Assembly: GCA_903887775.1 (NCBI GenBank)
Contig: CAISRB010000024.1
Location: 248,001-312,000 of the forward strand
DNA length: 64,000 bases
Direction: 5' to 3'
From: an uncultured Bacteroidales bacterium
Lineage (GTDB): Bacteria; Bacteroidota; Bacteroidia; Bacteroidales; FEN-979
The notes beneath the pieces were generated by a model. The model was not told the origin of the DNA. It did not search any database and saw nothing but the letters and a program-made list of their open reading frames with translations. A program made the position numbers and the translations under genes. This document shows positions 8,814 to 17,123 of the stretch, piece by piece; within the stretch, counting starts at the first letter, position 1, and every line of letters starts with the position of its first letter.

Positions 8814-8846
8814 TTATACACATAAACCGGGGCCTACCCTGATATC
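8814..8846 (-). promoter_or_regulatory. Putative ECF-sigma site upstream of fecR (GGGTAG-N14-GTATAAT)
   Basis: The minus strand reads ATCAGGGTAG, 14 nt, GTATAAT, then AA and the fecR ATG. The same arrangement is seen at 4045-4077. Its closeness to the start codon would give a leaderless fecR transcript, or translation from Met3. Confidence 0.5.
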
Positions 8847-8862
8847 TCTTATATATTATAAT

Positions 8863-9378
8863 TCAGGTTTGTTTTACTCTGCTCCTGAGATGCGCCAATG
8901 CCTTCGACATCTGTGTTTCTACCGTTTTAACCGAGATCCTCAGGTGATCGGCAATCTGCTGGTATTTCATTTGTTCAAAACGGTTAAGCCTGAATATCTC
9001 CCTGCATTTTTCGGGCAATTCATCAATGGCATATTGTATTTGATGGCTTAATTCTCTGAATTCGATCTGATTATGATCATCATTGCTGGGGATGGGAAGA
9101 AGCCCTCCCAGGCTGAGCAGTTTGCCGTCAAACCGTTTGTTGTCGCGGAGGTAATTTAGACAACGGTTCCTGACGGACGCCGAAAGGTAGGATTTTACTT
9201 CCCGCTCAGGGTTGATTGATTCCCTTTTTTCCCAGAGGTTAATAAATGCTTCCTGCACAATCTCCTTAGCTTCTTCTTCTTCTTTGACATAACGAATTGC
9301 AAAATACAACATGCCTTTATACTCACTGCGGAATAAAGATTCAAACTGGGATCTGGACAATCCGTGCTCTGGATGCAT
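8863..9378 (-). CDS. RNA polymerase ECF sigma-70 factor (FecI-like, Bacteroidota family)
   Basis: A 171-residue sigma factor. Region 2 is at about residues 12-75 (YVKEEEEAKEIVQEAFINLW) and region 4 at about 115-165 (LPEKCREIFRLNRFEQMKYQ and the recognition helix ISVKTVETQMSKAL). Normal length for the family. It is followed after 52 nt by the fecR anti-sigma gene and the TonB receptor operon, the classical cell-surface signalling arrangement. Likely targets are the two GGGTAG-N14-GTATAAT sites. The dCMP deaminase gene ends only 42 nt upstream on the same strand, so read-through is possible; no TAnnTTTG box is visible in that gap. Confidence 0.95.
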   Translation of the reverse strand: MHPEHGLSRSQFESLFRSEYKGMLYFAIRYVKEEEEAKEIVQEAFINLWEKRESINPEREVKSYLSASVRNRCLNYLRDNKRFDGKLLSLGGLLPIPSNDDHNQIEFRELSHQIQYAIDELPEKCREIFRLNRFEQMKYQQIADHLRISVKTVETQMSKALAHLRSRVKQT

Positions 9379-9420
9379 TTTACTAAGTTCTCATTTGACT
9401 TCCGGCAGAGCCATCACTCT

Positions 9421-9918
9421 TCAGCCCTGCTGGTTTTCGTATTCCTGTACTTCGTTATACACATATTCGAGGTTTACCCCTGATTGTGTGAACATAGTTT
9501 CGCTTTCCAGGCTGTCGTGGTACTTCCTTTCGCAAACCACCCGTTCAATTCCGCAGTTGATGATAAGCATTGCGCAGGTGCGGCAGGGTGTCATACGGCA
9601 GTAGATCGTTGCCCCCTGAAGTGAAATACCGAGACGGGCGGCCTGGCAAATAGCATTCTGTTCGGCATGGACGGTTCTCATGCAATGCTGGGTGATGCGG
9701 CCGTCATCATGGTGGACTTTTTTCATGAGGTGGCCAATCTCGTCACAATGCTTCAGCCCGCGGGGACTGCCAACATAACCTGTTACCAGGATCTGTTTGT
9801 CGCGGGCTATCACGCAACCACTTCTTCCCCGGTCACAGGTAGCTCGTGTGGCAACCGTGTTGGCGATTTCCATAAAATACTTATCCCACGAAGGGCGGAT
9901 ATATTGTTTTTCTTCCAT
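9421..9918 (-). CDS. dCMP deaminase family protein (ComEB-like)
   Basis: A 165-residue zinc deaminase. HAE at 84-86 and PCRTC at 111-115 (Cys112, Cys115) provide the zinc ligands and catalytic Glu. The upstream Cys/His-rich insert (about 50-80, with HCDEIGH and TQHC) is the extra feature of dCMP deaminases compared with cytidine deaminases. The expected reaction is dCMP to dUMP, feeding dTTP synthesis. The start lies 1 nt after the stop of the small kinase-like gene, so the two form a tight operon. Confidence 0.92.
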   Translation of the reverse strand: MEEKQYIRPSWDKYFMEIANTVATRATCDRGRSGCVIARDKQILVTGYVGSPRGLKHCDEIGHLMKKVHHDDGRITQHCMRTVHAEQNAICQAARLGISLQGATIYCRMTPCRTCAMLIINCGIERVVCERKYHDSLESETMFTQSGVNLEYVYNEVQEYENQQG

Positions 9919-9919
9919 T

Positions 9920-10471
9920 TCAAATCTTTTTTAAAATCTCTTCCACCCCTGTATACAATTCCTCCCTGCTGCCGTTATTGGTAAGCACGAAATCGGCCAT
10001 CCGGATGCACTCCCTGATGTTTTGCCGGTTCGGGTCGCTGGATGTCATTTCCCGTTCTTCATTTTCAATGAAAGTAATAAACGAAATGGTATCCGTCGCC
10101 GATTTTCTTTCGATGATGCGTTCGTAACGTATCTGCGGATCAGCATCCACGGCCAGGAGATAAAAATTTCCTTTCGATCTCAGGGAGATCGCTTCACCTG
10201 GGGTTCTTATACTTTCGATGATGCAGTCTTCACCGCTTTCTGCTGCCTGATCATGAAGACAGTCGACCACATAGGAGGGGCCGAAAGTTTTCCTCAGACG
10301 GTTGCCAAGTAAAAACATGCTGTCGCGGTTCTCGGGCATCCCTTCCTGACGGATAAGCTCAAGAAGGAAACTGCGAACAGAGAAATGCCTGAATCCCCTT
10401 GATTTCTCAAGATATTCCACCACGGTGCCTTTACCGGCTCCTATGGTTCCTGTAATTCCAATACACAACAT
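9920..10471 (-). CDS. Small P-loop NTPase, deoxynucleotide/dephospho-CoA kinase-like
   Basis: A 183-residue protein beginning MLCIGITGTIGAGKGTVVEY, a Walker A loop in the first 18 residues as in adenylate-kinase and dephospho-CoA-kinase folds. IIESIRTPGEA and LLAVDADPQIRYERI correspond to the core strands and lid-adjacent region of such kinases. No exact family assignment is possible by eye. It is directly coupled to dCMP deaminase, which suggests a (deoxy)nucleoside monophosphate kinase in pyrimidine metabolism, but this is inference from context. Confidence 0.75.
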   Translation of the reverse strand: MLCIGITGTIGAGKGTVVEYLEKSRGFRHFSVRSFLLELIRQEGMPENRDSMFLLGNRLRKTFGPSYVVDCLHDQAAESGEDCIIESIRTPGEAISLRSKGNFYLLAVDADPQIRYERIIERKSATDTISFITFIENEEREMTSSDPNRQNIRECIRMADFVLTNNGSREELYTGVEEILKKI

Positions 10472-10496
10472 AGCAGTAAAGATCTGTTGAAAATGT

Positions 10497-10504
10497 TAAT
10501 TTTG
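10497..10504 (+). promoter_or_regulatory. -7 box TAATTTTG for manA
   Basis: Matches the Bacteroidota -7 consensus TAnnTTTG and lies 64 nt before the manA start, in the divergent gap with the kinase-like gene. A clear -33 TTG at the usual spacing was not seen. Confidence 0.4.
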
Positions 10505-10568
10505 CTTCGGGACGGATTCAAATTTACGATTTTTTACGACGATTTTTCATCTTCCTGACAGAAAATTT

Positions 10569-11549
10569 ATGATAACATTATACCCATTAAAGTTCAGGCC
10601 TGTATTCCGGGAAAAGATATGGGGTGGTCAAAAAATGAAAACTTCATTAGGGATAAATTTTGCTCCTCACCTGAATGCGGGTGAAGCCTGGATGCTTTCG
10701 GGCGTACCTGGCTCCCAGACTGAAGTCAGCAACGGGTTCCTCGAAGGGAATGAGCTGAACGAGCTGCTGGAAGTTTATATGGATGACCTGGTAGGAGAAA
10801 AGACTTTCATGAACCATAAGGATCAGTTCCCTGTCCTGATCAAATTTATTGATGCCAATGACTGGCTCTCGGTCCAGGTACATCCGGATGATATACTTGC
10901 AGCCAAACGTAAACTGGGCGGGGGCAAATCAGAAATGTGGTATGTTGTTGATGCTGATCCGGGAGCAGAATTGATTTCTGGTTTTAACAGGAAGATCGGC
11001 AGGGAATTCTATCAGAAAAACCTGAAAGATAAAACCCTGGGGAATATCCTGAATTATGAACCGGTAAACAAAGGAGATGTTTTTTATATACCTGCAGGCC
11101 GTGTTCATGCACTTGGACCGGGTATCCTTCTGGCCGAGATACAGCAAACCTCCGACATTACTTACCGCATCTATGACTGGGACAGGGTGGACGAACAGGG
11201 ACAATCCCGGGAAATGCATGCAGGCCTTGCACTGGACGCCATTGATTTTGAAGTCCCGCCTTCATACCGTACCCTATATACCCCTCAGGAAAACCGTACG
11301 GTGAACCTGGTCAAATGTCCGTATTTCTCTACGGGCATTCTCGAATTCAGCCTGCCGGTCATAAAAGATTATACCGAGATAGACTCCTTCATTATCTACA
11401 TTTGTATTGATGGTGCTGCCGAAATAACCTATAATTCAGGAAAAGAGAACATAACGAAAGGGGAAGTGATGCTGATCCCGGCAGTCCTCGACAAGATTGC
11501 TCTTTTCCCGCATCCTGCCTGCAAAATTCTTGAAGTCTGCCTCATATGA
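10569..11549 (+). CDS. manA: Mannose-6-phosphate isomerase, class I
   Basis: A 326-residue cupin-type isomerase that interconverts fructose-6-phosphate and mannose-6-phosphate. Zinc ligands are visible: Gln103 and His105 in QVHPDD, Glu122 in KSEMWYVV, and His180 in GRVHALGPG. The C-terminal half (YDWDR near 215) follows the short bacterial class I form without the extra helical domain of longer enzymes. It supplies mannose for glycan and capsule precursors. Transcribed alone, or together with the tlpA-like gene 43 nt downstream, which also has its own possible -7 box. Confidence 0.95.
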   Translation: MITLYPLKFRPVFREKIWGGQKMKTSLGINFAPHLNAGEAWMLSGVPGSQTEVSNGFLEGNELNELLEVYMDDLVGEKTFMNHKDQFPVLIKFIDANDWLSVQVHPDDILAAKRKLGGGKSEMWYVVDADPGAELISGFNRKIGREFYQKNLKDKTLGNILNYEPVNKGDVFYIPAGRVHALGPGILLAEIQQTSDITYRIYDWDRVDEQGQSREMHAGLALDAIDFEVPPSYRTLYTPQENRTVNLVKCPYFSTGILEFSLPVIKDYTEIDSFIIYICIDGAAEITYNSGKENITKGEVMLIPAVLDKIALFPHPACKILEVCLI

Positions 11550-11558
11550 TTTAAATCG

Positions 11559-11566
11559 TATTTTTG
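11559..11566 (+). promoter_or_regulatory. -7 box TATTTTTG for the TlpA-like gene
   Basis: TAnnTTTG match placed 26 nt before the start codon at 11593 and just after the manA stop. Confidence 0.45.
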
Positions 11567-11592
11567 CAAAATGTTAAGTTAATAACAGCATT

Positions 11593-12120
11593 ATGAAAAA
11601 TACGACCTTAATCCTGATTTGCCTGTCTGCATTCTTCGTTACATTCGCTCAAACCGGGGAAGCATCTGCCCGGCGTAAGACAGTTCCGGTTGTGAACTTG
11701 AAGGATATATACGGGAACGTCGTGAGTACCTCAACCATTGATAATGGAGGTAAACCAATAATTATTGATTTCTGGGCTACCTGGTGCAAACCCTGTATCC
11801 GGGAGTTGAGCGCTATTGCTGATGTGTATGACGACTGGGTAAAGGAGACAGGGGTTAAACTGTATGCAATTTCCGTTGATGACCCAAGATCGTCTTCGCA
11901 GGTTAAACCCTTTGTTGACGGGAAAGGATGGTCCTATACAATTCTTCTGGACCAAAACTCCGACCTTAAACGTGCCATGGGTGTTGGCCCTATTCCTCAG
12001 ACCTTTGTCCTGAACGGTAAAGGAGAGATTATATGGACCCACACGACTTTCGCTGAAGGCAATGAAAATGATATCATCGAAGTTATCAGAAAAGTAGTAA
12101 AAGGCGAAGAAATCAAGTAA
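11593..12120 (+). CDS. TlpA-family thioredoxin-like protein, secreted
   Basis: A 175-residue protein with a signal peptide (cleavage near AQ at residue 20) and a thioredoxin fold holding WCKPC (Cys65, Cys68) after IIIDFWAT. The cis-Pro region is GPIPQTFVL. Such proteins are periplasmic thiol-disulfide reductants or oxidants. It is followed at 25 nt by the DUF6029 gene and then Omp28, which itself has a CxxC motif, suggesting the three act together on an envelope redox or folding task. This partnership is inferred from gene order. Confidence 0.9.
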   Translation: MKNTTLILICLSAFFVTFAQTGEASARRKTVPVVNLKDIYGNVVSTSTIDNGGKPIIIDFWATWCKPCIRELSAIADVYDDWVKETGVKLYAISVDDPRSSSQVKPFVDGKGWSYTILLDQNSDLKRAMGVGPIPQTFVLNGKGEIIWTHTTFAEGNENDIIEVIRKVVKGEEIK

Positions 12121-12145
12121 TCAGCTTCAATTAAACTTTTTAACA

Positions 12146-13852
12146 TTGAAAAAACTTGTACTGTTTTGTATTGGGATCGCTGCAATGGCATTGTTCCCCG
12201 GCCGGCTCAAAGCTCAGGATTTTCTGAAGAATGCCCAGGTCACTGGTTCTTTCCAGGCCGATGCAGCATTATACCAGAAGGATGCTGCCATGGGCATTAC
12301 CAGCGAGTCAATCAATGGACAACCGGTCCGCATGAACGGCTTCACTGAGGTGAATTATGAATATAAAAATTTTTATGCCGGCATGAGGTTTGAAGCCTAC
12401 CTGCCGCCATTGCTGGGTTACGACCCTTCATACCTGGGAGCAGGGGTTCCCTATTGGTACGTAAAATACAAAAACGACCTCCTTGAAGTCACAGCAGGTA
12501 ATTTTTATGAGCAATTCGGCCAGGGTATGACATTCAGGACATACCAGGAATGGACCCTGGGCTACGACAATTCGATGAGGGGATTACGTGTGAAGTTCAT
12601 GCCCTCAAAAGGGATCACCCTGACCGGAGTTTATGGTTTCCAGAGATTTTTCTGGACTCCTTTCCAGAACAATAACAGGGGTATTGTCAAAGGAATTGAC
12701 GGGGATTTTAATCTGAATGATATGTTCAGCGCATTATCTGATTCGAAGCTTAAAATCACAATTGGAGGCAGTTTTGTAAGTGATTACCAGAAAGACAAAA
12801 ATATGCCATATGTCATTGGAGACAAGGCGTATACTTTGAGCCTGCCTCAAAACGTTGCCTGCTATGGAGGAAGGTTGAACCTGAACTATGCCGGTCTGAA
12901 TTTTTACACCGAATATGCACATAAGATCAACGACCCATCAAAGATGAACGAATACATTTATAAACCGGGTAATGCCATTCTTGTTGACCTGACATATTCC
13001 AGGAAGAATTTAGGGATTGAGTTGAAATCGAAGTGGATTGACAATTTCAGCTATAAATCCGACCGAAGCTATTCCCTTAACGGCGTTGACATCAATTATT
13101 TACCGGCTATAAACAAGGAGCATACCTACGCCCTTTCAGCGATGTACCCCTATGCAACCCAGACTACGGGAGAAGCAGGGATTGCAGGCAGCGTGGTATA
13201 TACCATACCAAAGAATTCCAAATTGGGAGGTAAAAACGGACTTACCATTGAGGTTGATTTTTCGCAGGTCAATTCAATTAAGAAAACCCCTGTCAACGAT
13301 ACAACGCCCATTGGCCAAACAGGCACCCTGGGTTATGCTGCAAATTTTTATTCCATCGGTAATGAGGTATACTGGCAGGAAACCCAGGTTGATGTCACCA
13401 AAAAGATCGGGAAAAAGGTTAAGTGTATTTTCGAGTACCTCTACCAGACCTATAATAAAGCCGTCGTTCAGGGCCATCCTGAAGACCCCATCATTTATTC
13501 AAATATCGGAATTGCTGATGTTACCTTTAATGTCAATAAAAAATTATCCCTCCGTTGGGAACTTCAAGGTTTATTTACCAAACAGGATAACGGAAACTGG
13601 GCTGAAGGCATGATGGAAGTCACGATCTCACCGAAGTGGTTCTTTTCTCTCAGCGACCAGTATAATTACGGTAATTCGGATGCAAGCAAACAGCTCAATT
13701 ATTATAACGTGGCTGCCGGCTTCGTGTATAACACCACCCGGATACAACTTGCCTACGGCCGGCAGCGCGAAGGTATTATCTGCGTTGGAGGCGTTTGCCG
13801 CTATGTGCCGCAGTCAAGTGGATTTACCTTAACCGTAACCAGCAGTTTTTAA
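12146..13852 (+). CDS. DUF6029-family outer-membrane protein
   Basis: A 568-residue protein with a signal peptide (MKKLVLFCIGIAAMALFPG, cleavage after KAQ), followed by alternating hydrophobic and polar beta strands throughout and a C-terminal Phe (TLTVTSSF) typical of outer-membrane barrels. The pattern matches the Bacteroidota family DUF6029, whose function is unknown. The start codon is TTG at 12146, chosen because the signal peptide begins exactly there and no ATG gives a better N-terminus. It lies between the TlpA-like and Omp28 genes with gaps of 25 and 23 nt. Confidence 0.85.
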   Translation: MKKLVLFCIGIAAMALFPGRLKAQDFLKNAQVTGSFQADAALYQKDAAMGITSESINGQPVRMNGFTEVNYEYKNFYAGMRFEAYLPPLLGYDPSYLGAGVPYWYVKYKNDLLEVTAGNFYEQFGQGMTFRTYQEWTLGYDNSMRGLRVKFMPSKGITLTGVYGFQRFFWTPFQNNNRGIVKGIDGDFNLNDMFSALSDSKLKITIGGSFVSDYQKDKNMPYVIGDKAYTLSLPQNVACYGGRLNLNYAGLNFYTEYAHKINDPSKMNEYIYKPGNAILVDLTYSRKNLGIELKSKWIDNFSYKSDRSYSLNGVDINYLPAINKEHTYALSAMYPYATQTTGEAGIAGSVVYTIPKNSKLGGKNGLTIEVDFSQVNSIKKTPVNDTTPIGQTGTLGYAANFYSIGNEVYWQETQVDVTKKIGKKVKCIFEYLYQTYNKAVVQGHPEDPIIYSNIGIADVTFNVNKKLSLRWELQGLFTKQDNGNWAEGMMEVTISPKWFFSLSDQYNYGNSDASKQLNYYNVAAGFVYNTTRIQLAYGRQREGIICVGGVCRYVPQSSGFTLTVTSSF

Positions 13853-13875
13853 TTTGAACGATAATCAGCAGAGAT

Positions 13876-14730
13876 ATGAAACTATTCAGAATTTTAATTC
13901 CTGTCTTATTAGTCTCCGGATGGATAATGACCTCCTGTGATAAGCTGGATCCTCCTTATGCCACAGTACTTACCCAATATGATACTACGAACAAACCTTA
14001 TATTTTACTGGAAGAATATACCGGCCATACATGCAACAATTGTCCGCTTGCAACACAAAAAGCCCTCAGGCTGATCGACTATTATCGGACCAAGGTCATC
14101 CTGATGACGGTGCATGCTACATCCCTGGCGGATCCTAATCCGAAGTACCCCCTTGACCTGAGGACTCCTGAAGGAACCTTGTGGGCCGGTGATTATTCAA
14201 TCAGCGGTGTACCGGCAGGTACGATAAACCGCACTGCGATCGGTGGTTCAATTGCAGTACCTTCAGATAAATGGGGTGAAGCAATTGAAACCCAGATATC
14301 CAAACCTATTGCAGCTATGGTACAGCTGAGCGCTTCCTATAGTAGTTCAACCAGGGAAATTTCCGCTTCGGTTTCAGGCTGGTTCAAGAAGAAACTGACA
14401 GCAGGATCCAATATCTGTCTTTTTATTACCGAAGACAGTATCGAGGGTAAACAGTCGAACAAAGACACTGCTGCAGGCCCTACTCCTGAAATCGATCCCT
14501 ATTATTTTAATGAAACGTTCAGGGGATCGATGAACGGGAATTACGGATCCCTGTTCTCGGCAACGGTTGAAGTGGACAAACTTTATACCTATACAAAAAC
14601 GTTCCCTGTAACGAATACCGACTGGAACACCAACCGGCTTTATCTGATAGCAGCCATCCTTGACCCTTCCGCCTCACAATTCGGTGAAATCATCGCAGTT
14701 ACAAAAGCGAGGATTGTAAGCACGAAATAG
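13876..14730 (+). CDS. Omp28-related outer-membrane lipoprotein
   Basis: A 284-residue lipoprotein (lipobox ending at Cys21, WIMTSC). The segment EEYTGHTCNNCP with Cys53 and Cys56 is the thioredoxin-like CxxC of the Omp28 family, named from the Porphyromonas 28-kDa outer-membrane protein. The C-terminal half is beta-rich. It closes the TlpA-DUF6029-Omp28 cluster. The stop codon is 1 nt from the stop of the convergent C25 peptidase gene, so there is no room for a terminator between them. Confidence 0.9.
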   Translation: MKLFRILIPVLLVSGWIMTSCDKLDPPYATVLTQYDTTNKPYILLEEYTGHTCNNCPLATQKALRLIDYYRTKVILMTVHATSLADPNPKYPLDLRTPEGTLWAGDYSISGVPAGTINRTAIGGSIAVPSDKWGEAIETQISKPIAAMVQLSASYSSSTREISASVSGWFKKKLTAGSNICLFITEDSIEGKQSNKDTAAGPTPEIDPYYFNETFRGSMNGNYGSLFSATVEVDKLYTYTKTFPVTNTDWNTNRLYLIAAILDPSASQFGEIIAVTKARIVSTK

Positions 14731-14731
14731 C

Positions 14732-17089
14732 TTACCTGATCAGTACTATCTTTTTTGTCTGAATACCCCAATCAGTCTGTACCCTGCAGAAATACATACC
14801 AGGATTCAGATCGGTTGCTTCTATTGTAATCATCTGTTTCCCTGGTACCAGTGATGGCAGGTAGTTTTTTGAAAACATGCAGTTCCCATAAGCATCGAAT
14901 ATCTCCACACTGACATCAGCCTGTTTTTCCGAATTAAAAGAAATACAGAACCTATCGCTGAATGGGTTTGGATAAATATCGATGAACCGGGCGGGCAGAT
15001 GTAACGGAATGCCCGCCATTATACTGTCGGGGACGAACTGAACGCTGTCGGTAAGGGGTTTGCGGTTCTGTCTGGTAATGATCAGGTGTGCATAACAGGG
15101 ATCCTTGATGGCAGGAAAAGTAAGGACTGCAACGCCTGAAGAATCAACTGTACGGGCATCCAGAAGGGTGCTGTCGTTAAGTGATAATGCCACATATGAC
15201 AAGGGCTCTGTTATAATACTCAGGCTGGTGTCAGATAACGGTCTGATATGCCCGAAGGAAGCCTCAAGTACAGGAGGTATTGAGTAATATATGCTCAATG
15301 AAGGATCCCCCATAAGGCAGTATGTCTCCCAGTAGTATGCTGCAAAATCCGAACCGGATTCTTCAACGGCATAGTTCCCGCCCTGGACCATTTGCCCCAT
15401 AGTTACAAAATACTCCGATAAAGGTTCACCATGATCATGGAATGTCTTATCAAAGGCTCCTAAATGAGTTGAATCGTAAGGAAGATTCGTTGAGACCGGC
15501 GATTTATAACCACAGGCCCACCAGAAATCCTCATCCCAGTATGAATAATCGGAACAACCTATGTACCCCAATGCGCCTTTGTCGGATACCCTCGTAATTT
15601 CCTTCGCAAAACAGTTCACGCTGAAGTTGGCAGTTTTACAGCAGTTTCCTACCAACAGAGGGTATTTGTGTGCATTTTGCAGAGCAGGGATATTGCCGAT
15701 GGAGAAGGAAGGATCGGCCCAGCCTGACTCGTTTCCATGGGCTGTATAGTTCGCAAAAGCCACACCATTGGAAACATTGTCAAGGATATTCCGGCTATAG
15801 TTGGCCCCGGCAGGTTCCGGCTGAAGATAGGTATGCGGTAAAATATTATGTGCCGGATTAAAATAGCAGATGTTGACATAGTTTACCTGTCCGTTGCCAT
15901 AAAGAGGGCCGAAATCAGTATCTGCGCCGGATACCATGACAACCTCTCCGAGGAAAGCATCGGATGGCATCGTATACTGCTCATATTCAAGAGTTTTGTC
16001 AATATAAGCGTTCAGCTGGGTATTGTTCTGGGCTGCAAAGCGGCCATAACTGACGTCAGGCAGATGATCGTTCGTATATTCGCAGTAATACAGGTCGGAG
16101 GGATGCCCTCCGGTGAACCATGTCGGGACCTGGGCCACATCGCCCACGAATAACACAAAACCGGGGGGATTATATCCTGCAGGAGGGTTGATATAAAGAC
16201 CCTGAAGGTATGCCTTAATCGATGAAGCGGTATTTCCCACTGCCGGGTTGTCGGTATACCCGGCAATGACATTGAAGCCCTTGCGGGTTTTCCATTCTAT
16301 AAAACGTTTTAATGAACTCCTGAAGGAAGAATGGGCAACGATCACATAGGTAGCCGGAGACGAGGTATGGAGCATGCCGGCCATATTCTTATAATTCGGG
16401 AGCCTGCTGTATAATGCCTGGTACCAGGGCGACGAGTATTTAACAAAAAGATCTCTTGTAGCTTGCATGTCAGGATGGATGAATACAACTTTGGCCTCGA
16501 TATGATCATACACACGAAGCATTCCCGTTAGAGGGTTATATTGAACCGGCGAGATATCGAGCCTTGCCAGCACCACCGCCCGCATGGTTCCCACATGGGT
16601 GACCTTCAGCAGGGGGGCATCCGTAAAATTGTTTTGCCGGTATGCCTGCCGGTTCATCAAAAAGGGAACCTGATCCGGCATGGTGATGTTTTTTGACAGG
16701 GAAGGCTGAAAAGGAATGATTGCTGAACCAATGTGGAGGTCTTTAAGAAGGAAATCCTGAAAATGCGAACAACTGACCTGGATTTCATAAGCTGCATTTA
16801 CCGGGACATCGATCAGCTTGTGGTACACAGGCAGTTTTGGTTCTCCCACGCTATGGTTAAAACCGAAACCCTCGGCAAAAATCTCTGTAAATGGTCCCTG
16901 CCTGGTCTCGATATCACGGAAGTCCAGCGTACTTATGTCCACCGTAATGTTCAGTGATTGAGAAGCGGCCGAAGTGTAAATTACAGTATTATTGCCCGGT
17001 TTGACTAAAATGCTCCCGGCCAGCAGCTCAGCAGACAGATGAACCAGGCCCAGCGCGAGAATAAACCTGCAACGACAGATACGCAACAT
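14732..17089 (-). CDS. C25 gingipain-like cysteine peptidase with T9SS type A sorting domain
   Basis: A 785-residue secreted protease. A signal peptide is followed by an N-terminal propeptide region (about 40-220), a C25 catalytic domain (about 235-590), an immunoglobulin-like region (about 600-690) and a T9SS sorting domain (about 700-785, IDIYPNPFSDRFCISF to the end). The catalytic dyad is His451 in YTAHGNES and Cys484 (or Cys483) in VGNCCKT; the 33-residue spacing equals that of RgpB. Secreted and attached by type IX secretion. The T9SS type A domain resembles those of the two giant proteins at 41061 and 45861, so all three are likely cargo of the same machinery. PorU itself belongs to this peptidase family, but the sorting domain and length argue for a cargo protease instead. 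Confidence 0.93.
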   Translation of the reverse strand: MLRICRCRFILALGLVHLSAELLAGSILVKPGNNTVIYTSAASQSLNITVDISTLDFRDIETRQGPFTEIFAEGFGFNHSVGEPKLPVYHKLIDVPVNAAYEIQVSCSHFQDFLLKDLHIGSAIIPFQPSLSKNITMPDQVPFLMNRQAYRQNNFTDAPLLKVTHVGTMRAVVLARLDISPVQYNPLTGMLRVYDHIEAKVVFIHPDMQATRDLFVKYSSPWYQALYSRLPNYKNMAGMLHTSSPATYVIVAHSSFRSSLKRFIEWKTRKGFNVIAGYTDNPAVGNTASSIKAYLQGLYINPPAGYNPPGFVLFVGDVAQVPTWFTGGHPSDLYYCEYTNDHLPDVSYGRFAAQNNTQLNAYIDKTLEYEQYTMPSDAFLGEVVMVSGADTDFGPLYGNGQVNYVNICYFNPAHNILPHTYLQPEPAGANYSRNILDNVSNGVAFANYTAHGNESGWADPSFSIGNIPALQNAHKYPLLVGNCCKTANFSVNCFAKEITRVSDKGALGYIGCSDYSYWDEDFWWACGYKSPVSTNLPYDSTHLGAFDKTFHDHGEPLSEYFVTMGQMVQGGNYAVEESGSDFAAYYWETYCLMGDPSLSIYYSIPPVLEASFGHIRPLSDTSLSIITEPLSYVALSLNDSTLLDARTVDSSGVAVLTFPAIKDPCYAHLIITRQNRKPLTDSVQFVPDSIMAGIPLHLPARFIDIYPNPFSDRFCISFNSEKQADVSVEIFDAYGNCMFSKNYLPSLVPGKQMITIEATDLNPGMYFCRVQTDWGIQTKKIVLIR

Positions 17090-17123
17090 AGATTATGTGA
17101 TTAAGGCAATCCTGCCGGAAAAA

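Noticed and set aside
14732-17089. C25 peptidase as PorU, the T9SS sortase
   Set aside because: It carries its own T9SS sorting domain and is shorter than PorU, which fits a cargo protease.
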